Part shown: positions 48,447-59,700 of the stretch, one piece after another
Layout: each line of letters opens with the position of its first letter
Numbering within the stretch: the stretch's first letter is position 1
Origin: Arabidopsis thaliana
Taxonomy: Eukaryota > Streptophyta > Magnoliopsida > Brassicales > Brassicaceae
Assembly: GCF_000001735.4 (NCBI RefSeq)
Contig: NC_003075.7
Location: forward strand, 12,525,001 to 12,589,000
Reading direction: 5' to 3'
DNA: 64,000 nucleotides
Notes under the pieces: model-generated
Told to the model about the DNA's origin: nothing
Databases searched by the model: none
The model's input: only the letters and a program-made list of their open reading frames with translations
Translations under genes and position numbers: made by a program

Positions 48447-50007
48447 TTTCTCGAGTTTGAGGGGAACTGTCTGTGTGTGACCACTATCCAGATTAGTCAA
48501 CGACAGAGTGGGCCCGCACTGCACTTTTTTATTCTTTTCTTTTTGAAAAGCTTTTGCTTTATCTTTCTTTTTGATTGGAGGAAATAGAGGGAGGGGAGAT
48601 AAAGACGAGAGAGGAACGTTGTGGATCTTGATGGAAGTTGAATCATGTGAATGTCCTTTTCTGTTTATTTATTTCTAGGATAATATATATTTAGTGCACT
48701 ATTTTTGTCAAATCTCTGATTCTTTTCTTACTTGCAGAACTATTTGAGTTTTTAGGGAAATTATCAGTTAATTTAGATTCAACTGACCATAATGCTATGC
48801 TGGTAATTGGAAAAAATTGCAATTCAAATTTCGTTAAACAAAAAAAAAAAGAACTATTTGTAGATTACATAGTCAAATCAACTTAACACACGTTTATAGA
48901 AACTAGAAAAGTTGTCGATCAAATAATAAGTAGCTCTAATAAGTATTTATTTCAGCATTAGTGAAAAACCTCAGATGCAATGTCGTTATCCTTTTAAGTG
49001 TGTTTTTTCCAACAAAGTTGACAATGTTTATGATTATGTTAACGGCTATAAATTCAAGTGTAAAGTACTTCAACATTTAGTAAAAAATTTAAAGCTTTAC
49101 TACAAAATTTTGTTACCAAGAAAATCAGCTATTCATGCATCATTGCGTTATAACTCTTCAATATCACTTTTAAGTGATGTTTTAGAGACTTTTTTTAAAA
49201 AGATGTTTTAAAATTTTTTAGACCAATCATATTTTAGAGTATGTTATCTAATTAGTTAAAATTTGTTTAATTGTATTATATGTAAAAGAGGTAGGATTAA
49301 AGTGATACACAAATTATGTGTTTTCTTAATTTGTGTATAAAACCTTTAAACATCACTTAAAGTGATACAAAAAGAGTATTTTACAACATATCCATTAATA
49401 GAATTTAAAAAGTCATTCACTTAGTCAAAAAAAAAAAAAAGCATTCCATATTTTTTATTTTATTTTAGAGATTAGTAAAAGAAAACGTTCAAATGCAATG
49501 TTATTTAGTATTTTTCTCCCTTACAAAGTTAACGACCTTTTTAGAAATTCTATAACGTCTACAAATCGTTTTAAGTATTAAATTGAAAAATGACAATGAG
49601 TTCGAGTAATTTGTTATTGTTAAAATATAAAATTTATCTTATTTAAAAGCAATTCTAAAGTTCTTCTCTTTAGAAGATGGGATAAATTTATCTTATCAAC
49701 AAAAAAAGGTACTTATATAAAAATTTAAATTTGCCACTCTGAAAAATTAAGCTACATCCGATAACATCATTGAAAATTTAAACGTTGTGAAAGTAAATAA
49801 CATAGAAGCTTTTTAATTATATATCAATCCATGTATCATCGAAGCTTTCTTATAAAAAGTAACAAGTCAACTTAATCTAGTAGCCTCAAAAGTAGAAAGG
49901 AACGTTGGCGTCAATGTCATAGATGCACACAATCCTCTGATGAGAGCTCTAAATGTGAAATAATAAAGGGATAGCCTTATTGGATTACGACACAAATTGC
50001 AACTTAA
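48447..50007. other. Intergenic, strongly AT-rich
   Basis: 1.56 kb between the convergent WRKY7 and MLO13 genes. It contains short palindromic motifs such as ATCACTTAAAGTGAT near 49353, a near-match ATCACTTTTAAGTGAT near 49163, and a hairpin near 49304..49341. These suggest a decayed small transposon, but no ends or target duplication could be set. The frame 48975..49211 lacks support. Confidence 0.5.
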
Positions 50008-52517
50008 TTAAGGGTTTTCACTTTGGACATTATAAGATTCAGGAGTTGTAGGTTGCATCTCTATCCTATGAGCCTCGCTCGTGGATTCGCCTCTGTTCCT
50101 CGTATCTTCTAACCATCCTTCCAGTGTGGACTGTACTACATTGTCGAATATCCCTTTCTTGAATTTGCTACCCATCTTTTAAAAACCGAGCAAAACAACA
50201 ACAACAATTGATTCAAATTTGTTGTGAATTGGTGTAAACATGTGAATATATATGTGTCACTTACTTGTGTAACAAGGGCATATAGTGGTAATGTGCTGTA
50301 ACTGCAAAGCACTTGGACTAACACTCTGTATGAACAAAGATCGAACCAAAAATATTAATTAGACCTTTTGAAGGTTGATATTTAGATTTAAAAGAGTTCA
50401 TATATTACCCCATGACGAGTCTTGGGATAAGGTAGCCTAGTTTCTCCATGATACATGAATGTATTCCGTATGTGAACTGATGATACGATGGATAACTCGT
50501 AAATAAGAATGCGATGGTTCAAAAATTGTGGAAGATAAAGAAAGTGAAGCTGAGGGTTGAAAGAAAACGTACCAAAATCCAGAAGAAGAAAGCAATCTCA
50601 AATGAATTCTGAAAGAGAATGAAATGGATGAGTTGGAGAACAATGCCTGGCCTATGGAACCAAAAGAGTTCATCAGAAGGTGTGATCACTGCTTCTTCCG
50701 CGCGGCTTCGCTTCTCGGAAACATCCAAAGCTAAGCTACTTATTATATATTCCAACTTGGCACCCACCATTAGTAACAACTGCATTTTTGAAACACTTTT
50801 TAACTATTCAAAAAGATAAAATGAGATCAAAAGTGACAAAAGAGCCCAATCATATATAAGAACTTACAATCAAAGGCAAGAAAGATAACCAGAAGTAAGT
50901 GTTCCATCCTCCAACATTGAGCAGCAAAAAGACGACGACAAAGAGCCATAGATACCAACTTTATAATTATGTATGACATCAACAAAAAGGTGTCAGACAA
51001 AACTCATTAAGCCATAAATTGGTTTGTCTGTTTAGAGAGCTGATTTGATTATTTTACCTTATGCTCACAACTTTCTTGAAATCTATTTCCAGTGTTCTTA
51101 GCATGTACTTGTGAAAATCAAATGATGGGTTTGTGCGGCAATGACTCTAGCAAGGTAAGAAAAGTATAAGTATTGTTACATAAGAGATTTAGTAACCTAA
51201 ATAAGATGTTGGAATAAGACAGTAAAAGTAAGACCATGATGAATGCTTGTCGCAGAGCTATGTATTCTGATTTGGTGACAGAACCATAAAACTGCTTGAA
51301 GAATGATCTCTGCAACAAACAGTACACATTGGCTAATCTCATTAGAATATAATTTGATTCATGTGTTATACTTTTGGCAGTAGTATATATATCCATTACT
51401 CACCACCCAGCTGATGACAACAGATCTTCTCCAAAATCCTCCAGCATGCATCTCGAAGAACTCGTGATTTGCACTGAATAACTCGTGAGCATGAGCATGA
51501 TGACCACGCCTTGTAGTGCCTGCGACATTATGTTATGTACTTTGCGTGTGTTAAGGTACAAAGTAACTGTTAATTACTATTGTGGAATCTCGCTCACCCT
51601 TTTGAGAAGGACGTTTCTTGAACCAATCCTCCCAATGTTTCCATTGTTGTATCTACATATTATTTCACATCAATAAAATTAATCAGAGCCAGCTTTTGAA
51701 ATAAAGGGGTTTAATGTTGTTTGGTAACTTGAGCAAAAAGCTATAAAAGCAAGTGGTATTACTCTTGCTCCTCCAAGAACCATGGTTGAGGCGCAGAAGA
51801 TGACGTGAAAAACCGCTAGCACAAAGATGAAGATATGGAGTTGATGCAACGCTTCCACAGATACTAATGGAACCTGCCCCTGCAGCCATACCAAGAGATC
51901 AATGGTTAATAGAAAGAGATCCAGTAAGAGAAAGGAAACTAGCAAAACAGCAAAGAATGATTGCCTTGGCAGCACAATGGTCTGGACTTTCTCCTGTTGA
52001 AAGGAGATGTCGTGCATTGTTGATAATCGAATGAGATGATTTAGGCGCATGATGCTCCTCCAATGGCTTCTTACAGGGAAACATGTTGTTTACAAGAGCT
52101 GGTGGGACACAGATATGCCGAATTGCGGCCTGAGATACCGTTAACATCAGGGAGATAAATCCAAGAAGCATCAATTCTGTGTCAGGACATCAATATGGTC
52201 AGGTGTCAGGTGTAATCAAATCAACCATTTCATGTTTAGGGAAGAAGTACAATACCTTCTTTGAGTTTCTGCAAGGCTTCGAACAAGGCATCTTGTTGCC
52301 TACGCTTCAGACACTGAAACAGAGAGAACGGAAAGTTGGAAAAAGATTTTAACTTAAAACCTCAAGATTACTACAAACAGAGATAGTGATATTGGACCTT
52401 TCCAAGATGATGAAGACCACGTTCAGCGAGAAGAGATAAGAGAACAATGATGAAACAGATAAACGCAACGACCCATGTGGGTGTATACTCAAGAGAACCA
52501 GACCTTGCTTCTGCCAT
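50008..52517 (-). CDS. MLO13: MLO-family seven-transmembrane protein, 478 aa
   Basis: Thirteen minus-strand exons: 52517..52398, 52313..52256, 52176..51965, 51879..51763, 51652..51598, 51519..51404, 51309..51235, 51146..51058, 50958..50868, 50779..50573, 50476..50409, 50325..50265 and 50175..50008. They give 479 codons with the stop. The MLO pattern is clear: [19 protein letters not shown] for helix 1, the Cys-containing first extracellular loop, [18 protein letters not shown], the cytoplasmic loop [18 protein letters not shown], and a C-terminal calmodulin-binding stretch ([20 protein letters not shown], then LEGW). MLO proteins are plasma-membrane calcium channels or modulators, best known for powdery mildew susceptibility. 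The intron after exon 3 starts with GC rather than GT; only this splice restores the conserved AKGQVPLVS. Confidence 0.95.
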
Positions 52518-52870
52518 TTCTGCACCTCCAAGATGGAGACAACTCTGAATTAATATTATTATTATTTAAGGCAGAGAATAAACGCGGAAGAAGACGAGGG
52601 AAAAGAATAGAGAGAAAGAACAACATTTGGGTTATCTATCTATTACTAAAGCACAAAACCTTTCTTCGGTCTCACTCAACTGCTTACAAAATAGAAAACA
52701 AAGAATAATACACTGTATACCTCACAAACCCAGAGAGAAAACAATAAATGTTTGGTTTCTCAGACCGCATTTTTTGTATTAAGCTAAAGAAAACTACTTT
52801 TTCTGACTTGAAGCTACGTTTTATTAAGGCAAAAAAATGACTTATTACATTCGAAAAGTTTTATTTTTCT
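52518..52870. other. Short spacer between GH9A3 stop and MLO13 start
   Basis: Only 353 bp separate the two minus-strand genes, so the MLO13 promoter must overlap the GH9A3 3' region. An A-rich stretch near 52680-52750 is the only feature seen. Confidence 0.6.
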
Positions 52871-55133
52871 TCAAGGTGTCCAAGGTGCTGGAGGCGGCGG
52901 TGTAGCCATAACCAATGGAGGTACGGCAGAGAACATAGTGTTTTTGTCAATACCACCAACCGCTTTTTCCCCTGATAAAGCCACCAGAGCGGCGACTAGA
53001 CCAGCATTTCCCGCTAGAGTCGGCTCTGTATAGTTGTAATTTGTTCGTATGTCGTGGAATCCGTCATGCTTGTCTGGTCCAGCAACCATTGCTCCATTAA
53101 TAGCGTTTGGGTTATTCTTTTTGCTCTTTTTCCATTTAAATCCTCCTGTGCAGGTTTCTTTCATGTTCTTTGGAATTGAAGCTCCTCTGTGATGCACTTG
53201 TTTCGGGTACCGTTGCCCATAACCCACAACATAACTCATCTTCCGAGGGTTTTTACCAAGTATATAATCAATCTGCCAAAACAAAAGACACAAAGTTCCA
53301 TCAGATAAGCTCCTTCAAAATCTTGTTTGTTTTCCTTCATTTGTGAATCATACCTGCGATCTTGAAAAGTTGCGTAGGAATTCAGTAGTATAGAAGTTAG
53401 GACCACAGTACCATCCGGGAGTATCAGCAGCCTCTAGATAATCACTGAATAGTGCCGCTAAGAAAGCCGCATTTGCAACATATTGAAGAGGCTGTGGAGC
53501 TCCATGGTTCAACTGAATCAAACCTCCTGCAGAGATGATACCGAGATTATTTTCTTGATCACGTTTTCAAAACGTGTGCAAATCCTCAAATTCACAGACA
53601 ACTCACCATTGGTTCTGTTAAATTTCTTGTAATAAGGCAAGTAAGAGCACATAACTCTGCCTGTTTGGTTATGAAATTCGCTTAACATGTCTTCATATGG
53701 ATATCCAGGGCTCAGAAACAGCCTCATCCGTGTTAACAGCAACTTCAAAAGACCACATAAATCCAGAAACTAAGCATTGACTACAAATTCCAAAAACAGA
53801 ACAAAGAATGTCTCATAGAGTAACTAACCTGAGCCCCTGGAAGCTTGTTGTCCCAGCTAAATACGCCATAATAAGGACTATTCCCGAAGGCACCAGCTTT
53901 CTCAGCCATGTGGTGACTGGTAACTCGTTCTAGATAAGTTACATTTCCAGTAGCATAATACAGCCAAGCACCACCCCATAATAGCTCATCCTCAAACATG
54001 CTAGAGTTATAAAATTTGCTAGACTCTTTACCATTTTGACTGTATCTATTCCTAGAAGTAGTTGCAAACCTATAAAGCGTCTTAGCACCATGAACAAGAT
54101 TTTTCGAATATAATCTGTTGTCCTTGAATACAATGGATGCAGAAGCCAGAGCAGCTGCCATCTCTGCAGCAAGATCAGAGCAGCTACTGTAACATTGAGA
54201 TACAGTCCTTTTATAATGAATATCCTCAGGACGCATCCAACAGTAATGGTCATTGTGCAATTCACTTCCTCTACCGCTAACTCCAGATCCGACCTATGAA
54301 AAAGCAAACGTTAGTAGCTGAAACAGCGAAGTAAGTAAGTTTTTCTAAACTCTGTTTTTTTTTTCTTACCTGTTCCACCATAACATAGATGTTATCAGCA
54401 CTACTATTGAAAGTCTTGAGAAAGTAGTCAGTTCCCCATTTGATGAGTTCTTTAACATGTTCAAGCTCGCCAGCAGCTTGGTACTTTGCGCTGTATTCGA
54501 TTACACTCCAGCTCAACATAGTCATAGCATAAGACATTGGGAAGTTGAATTTGATAGAATCTCCAGCATCATAGTAACCTCCTACCAAATCTTTGTAGCA
54601 TTGTCCTGGATCTCCCTTACCATCTTGTAGACAAGAATCATGCCTCCATGATACATTATAAATGTTCTTTGGAAGTTTCCCAGCTGCAAAGCAACATCAA
54701 CATCACATAAGAAATCAAAATTGAGACATGAAGAAAAAATCTCAAAGTTTTAGTGCTTACATTGTTGAGCATTGAAGAACTTGAGAGCTGTACGGAGAGC
54801 GATAGTGTAATTATCCGGTGGTGGTTCCTTGTGGTGGTGGTGTGGCAATGTTTTAACGATCAAAGTTATGAATCCAGAGAGAAGAGCAGTTACTACAATG
54901 GTTCCAAGAGTCCAAAGAAAGATCTTACGGCTGACTAAGATACATCCAAGATCGACGTACTTTTTCTTCTTAAGCACTTTTGGTCCAAGAAGCCAACTCT
55001 GTTGCGTTTCGTCGAGTGGCCGCGAAGGAGTCGCACGGTCAAGGTCTTGTAGGTTTCGACTACGATCGTCGTCTGTCATGGAGTCCGCCGCATTGATCTC
55101 TAGAGGACCACCCCATGGATCACGTCCGTACAT
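52871..55133 (-). CDS. GH9A3 (KOR3): Membrane-anchored endo-1,4-beta-glucanase, KORRIGAN type, 620 aa
   Basis: Minus-strand exons are 55133..54761, 54683..54370, 54293..53829, 53742..53607, 53526..53354 and 53272..52871, giving 621 codons with the stop. A cytosolic N-terminus of about 70 residues precedes one membrane helix ([23 protein letters not shown]), so it is a type II protein with an extracellular or lumenal catalytic domain. The GH9 domain is visible from [19 protein letters not shown] and [14 protein letters not shown] to the C-terminal active-site region VHHRGASIP and [17 protein letters not shown] Pro-rich tail ([10 protein letters not shown]) ends it. KORRIGAN enzymes trim beta-glucan during cellulose synthesis. 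KOR3 is the paralogue reported in root and bundle-sheath tissues. Confidence 0.95.
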
Positions 55134-55739
55134 AATGATCAGTCAAAATCCGATGAGATTTGCTGAAATTTCTGAGGGAAGAGGAAGAGGAAGAGTTTTG
55201 GAGTGTTCCTGTGGTTTTAGGGTAAGTGAGGCGTGTGTGATGTGGAAAGTGCAAGTGAAGAAGTGTAAGTTAACTCAGTATTTTGCCACGTGGAATTCAT
55301 TCGGTCGTGCATTGGACTTTATGTCCTTTTTTAAAAATATTACTTTAATTATTTTATAGCTGGAATTTGGTCCGTAGGCCCACTTTGTTGTTTTGGGTAA
55401 TGTTTTAACGTCAGAAAACCAATTAGGTGAATTCATGATTTTATTGCAGAAGAAATGTTTGTCTGTAATCCACTTTGTTTTTATAATTAGAGGGTAAATG
55501 CATTTACGCCAGAAACCAATTAGGTGGATTTCACGACCTTATGTTATAAGATAAAAGAAAATTTCAAAATACCATCAAAAATTATTGTATTACAACCTGT
55601 TTTATTATTTTACATTTCTAAAAAGATTATGACCTTAACTCGATGCTTATGTAATTGAGAAGATGCAAAGATGATACACGTAACATGTTAAAAGATGTTG
55701 AATTATTCTCGCAAATTGGTTTCCATAAAACTGCTCAAA
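55134..55739. other. GH9A3 promoter and spacer
   Basis: 606 bp. The left 150 bp are the purine-rich GH9A3 leader. A partly repeated motif, CCAATTAGGTG(A/G)ATT, occurs near 55419 and 55518. No gene. Confidence 0.6.
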
Positions 55740-56180
55740 TTACGGTATGAAACAACGAACTAGACTCGAACTTAACTCGATGACACAACCGAATATTCCC
55801 ACTGATCTCTTTGCTGTAGCTGGTTCTACAAAGTGGACGTTACTAGTTGGATTCGGCACCATGTACTGTTGATAAGACTGGTAGATGCGAAGATCAGACA
55901 CTTGAGACAACAACGGGGTTGCTTCAACGATGGTTTCTTCTTGTTGGTGAGGTAAGTGATGAGTAGTCCAAGGAAATGATGATGTCTCTGGGGGACAAAG
56001 ACTCCGAGTCTCATCGAACCAATACGGAAGAGGAGGCGCTGTGGGCTCAACCAACACCGCTACTGCCGTGGAAGAGTACTCACAAGAGCAATGGTGAGGC
56101 TGAGATGGGCAAGCTTGCTTACGTTTCCTCTTCTTTCTTGACCAGAACGTGAGCTTCTTCATTGCTTTCATAATCTTCAT
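55740..56180 (-). CDS. Small plant-specific protein, 146 aa, basic N-terminus and conserved C-terminal motif
   Basis: An intronless frame of 146 codons plus stop. The first 20 residues are very basic (KKLTFWSRKKRKRKQ). The middle is Pro/Ser/Thr-rich and contains IYQSYQQYMVPNP. The C-terminus has GIFGCVIELSSSLVRCFIP, with paired Cys near the end. Other Arabidopsis proteins of unknown function share this layout (basic start, YQQYM-like segment, FGCV...RCFFP tail). The tail could be palmitoylated, but that is inference. There is no signal peptide. No biochemical role is known to me. Confidence 0.8.
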   Translation of the reverse strand: MKIMKAMKKLTFWSRKKRKRKQACPSQPHHCSCEYSSTAVAVLVEPTAPPLPYWFDETRSLCPPETSSFPWTTHHLPHQQEETIVEATPLLSQVSDLRIYQSYQQYMVPNPTSNVHFVEPATAKRSVGIFGCVIELSSSLVRCFIP

Positions 56181-56764
56181 TGAGTAATGTTAATGCTTAA
56201 GAAAATGGTCACTGCGTTTTGTATCAAAAGGATACTACTATTTTGTAACCGTTGAAGAACAAAAAGTCAAAAGCATCATTTCCTATTAATCTTTTCGGAT
56301 CTCCAATCTTTGTGACCGTTAAATTATCACTATCTTGCAGAGGTCCTACAAGCTTTGCCACTATATGAATGTGACATCGCTTTTCTATATACGTTTGTTT
56401 TGTTTGGCAGTCACTACAGAAGATTCCCAGTGTACAAAGTGAAATTTTTTGCTTGTAAAGGTTGCTTCATGACAAGGGGTTTAGTTCCTTCTCTTCAAAG
56501 AAAACATGAATAATTCACTTGGCAAAGCTCTCAAAATATATATGGTTCTAACATCAAACTAAATGAAAGATAACATCAAAACATATTAACATGGTCGTCT
56601 AGCAAGACTTAAATTTATATATTAGTTATATAGAAGCTCAACTAGTTATCTTGACAAAAGAGAGTAGCAGATCCGATGTTGCTGGTCTACAACATAAGAT
56701 TACTTCCGAAAAGTAGAACAAGACAAGTATCTAAGGGAAGGAAGATAGGGACCAAGCAAAAGTC
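56181..56764. other. Spacer: promoter of the 146-aa gene and SART3-like 3' UTR
   Basis: 584 bp; AT-rich, nothing further recognised. Confidence 0.6.
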
Positions 56765-59700
56765 TCACTTTTTAAGGAACATATTCCTGAACTCATCATT
56801 TGATTTTGGTGTCTCATCTGCGCTGGGTTTAGGTGTCGTGTAGCCGAGTGGTTTAACATTTCTTGGGACAGCAAACGTGTTCTTACCCCTCACTTCCACT
56901 TCATTTCCTTTCCTTTCACCCTCAGTTTCTCCACCAAGTGGTGCTTTCGCCTTCTCAGAAATCAGGGAAGGGTCCTTTGAATTCCCAGAACCATCTACTG
57001 AAGAATAATCAGACTAGTTTAAAATTATTTATACCAGAAGTAGATACGAATTCAATACATGGCTGGCTACATTATGAGGAAAACAAACAAGAGAGATAGA
57101 TTCTAACCATTTCCACGCCGAGTGAATTCTTTTTTACCCTTCTTTGGATTTGACCGTGCTATGCTGATCTTCTTACCAAAAAACATCTTTCTGTTCTTTG
57201 CTATAGCTGCTGCAAGGTGTTCATCATCCACAAAATCAGCATATGCCAGTCCCTGAGGGAAACAAGAGGATCAAGCAAGCTTATTAAGCCACCATATCAG
57301 CATAATTCACTAAAACAGAAACTAGGAGTTTGTCTTATGCATCTAACTGCCATATATGGTGAACAGTTCCTGCTAATCATTTCAGATGGAAAAATTTATT
57401 ACAAAACTTTCTTCCCTGCAACCCCTATAGAGAGTATAATTGAACAGAAGTTATCTGATGGCTGCAATTTTTAAGTCTCAACATGACTTCATCTAAACAT
57501 GATCACATGGAAACAGGGAAATTCCCAGATTCATTAACAGTGACAGCAGAAGATGACATCACATGCAGAAGGTGTGTGTAAGAGAGAGACCCTTGGTTTT
57601 CCAGTGTCTTTGTGATGGAGAATGCGAATGGAATCAACCCCACCATCATCACCAAAGAATTTACGTATATCTTCCTCTTGTGCCTACCAACAACAATTAG
57701 TAGCTTAATATCTGAAAATCCCCACACAGTAGCTTTTTTCAGTAGATTGTCTTCGTAAATTTTACATGAAGCCTATATACTTACCTTGACACTGAGATTC
57801 GAAATAAAAGCTGTACACTCGTCTCTATAAACTTTCGGCTTCAGTGGTTTGGCATCTTCTGTCTCTTCTTTATCTGAATCAGCTGTTTTTCCATTCTCTG
57901 CTTTAACGTTTTTTGTTGCTGGTACAGTTGCACTCTGACCACCTAGGTCCACTTCTTTTTGACTTTTCCTCTTCTGCCGCTTAGCCAAAGACTCTTCTTC
58001 TACATTCTGTTCTGCTTTTCTCTTTTGTGAGCTATGCTCTTTCAGACCAGCTGACGGTTTGACTGGTGTAGACTCTTGTTGTAACCTCATCAATTGTAGC
58101 TCTTCCAAGCGTGGCATAACCTGCAGAATAAAAATCAAGCAACTCGTATAATTTACAGCTTCCACAACTTTTTTTGCATTCTTTTTTAGCAAACAATGCA
58201 TCGCTCTTATAACTGCCCATCAGGGTCAAATATAGGGAAACTGAACATAAGAAGCCAAGAACATCACAGTAGCTATGAATCAAAAATTAAGTTAACAGAT
58301 CGATCTAATGTATTTATCACATAAGAGTTAACAAAAAAATTCAAACCCAACAAAATATATCAATATTCATCATATTCTGGAAATGCCAAACAGTAAACAA
58401 TACCTTTTGAACTGCTAGGTCAAAATGTTCCAAATCCCCATGCTCCCTCTCAAAGCGCAACCATCCTTTGCATATGTCCTGGAAAATTGCTCTTCTTAGG
58501 AAGTGAGTATAGGCATTTAGAAATTAGAGATGACAACTCAGGCATACAGTGCTCTCATGTTTCAAAGAAATGTCATGTATTGTAAACATGCCTAAACCAT
58601 CAAAAACAGAAAAACCCTCAATCTAAACGCGCTTGCATTGCAGTTGCTCCATTTATACACTGTTTCTCAGTTTCTCTACTTTTCATTTAATAGACGGTCG
58701 TTTCAGTTGCAAGTGAAGCTAAAGAATGTGTTTCGAGTCAAATAATCCTCCTTAGATAACAAGAAAAGAAGTTACAGTAACACATTAAACAAGAAAGAAT
58801 CGAGTGCATACTTCTGAGCCAGTTCCATCAAACTTTCTTGTATAGCACCTCCGGTAAATAGACCTAGCTTCCTTTATATGCCCCAAATGCACTTCCATAT
58901 CAATGTATGCATGCCAGGCTGCTAGCATCCCACCACTGGAGAGAACAAGGTAAGATGAACCAAAGTGAACCAGATTGCCTTATGCTGACAAATGCTATAA
59001 TTTGCCTGAATTATTTCAAGTTTAAATCTGTAATTAATCAATATAAAGGGTAGAGATTGCAAAACCTCTTCTTCAGAAAGCTATCCCAAACACCTCGTGC
59101 GCCAGCTAGATCTTTTCCAATATTAAGTTCCAAGTTAGCCCAATAAGTATGCAAATGTAGCAAACTGTCTGTATTTTGCATGTGAGGCGTTAGGTAATCT
59201 GATGCTTGCTGACAGAAAGAAACATTGAGTTAATTCGAGTGTTTCAGAAGATATCTAAATCAGGAGAAAAGCTACACAAAAGAACACTATTCTTACAGAA
59301 AAGATAATCCTATATAGACTCTTATATGGAAAGCTACGAAGAGAATGCAATTAACTAAAAGAACTGCAAGGATACCAATATCTTGAAAGCTGAGAACAAG
59401 AATTTGAGAATACTATTGATGGTAAAGGCAGCAGACAAACCTGAAAAGTTTCTCTTATCAGAGAATAGTCCAAAGCCTCTAGCATCCTAGTTGATAACAT
59501 TCTCCTTCTCAGGCCATCTACTCGAGTGAGGTATAAATCCAGGTACTGATAAGAAACAACTCGTAAGAAATACGTGGATAGAGATTAATATATACATGCT
59601 AGAAACTGAATAAATAATCATGAAAGCAAAGGTGTACCTCTTCAAAGGAGGAAAATGTGCACTGCAATGACTTCTCAAAGACCTGTACGCAACAATTTGA

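Noticed and set aside
48975-49211. 78-codon plus-strand frame in the WRKY7-MLO13 gap
   Set aside because: Low complexity, AT-driven, surrounded by palindromic repeats.
56816-56852. tRNA-like D-arm string (GTAGCCGAGTGGTTTAA)
   Set aside because: It lies in the last coding exon of the SART3-like gene on the other strand and no T-arm, anticodon arm or acceptor stem follows.
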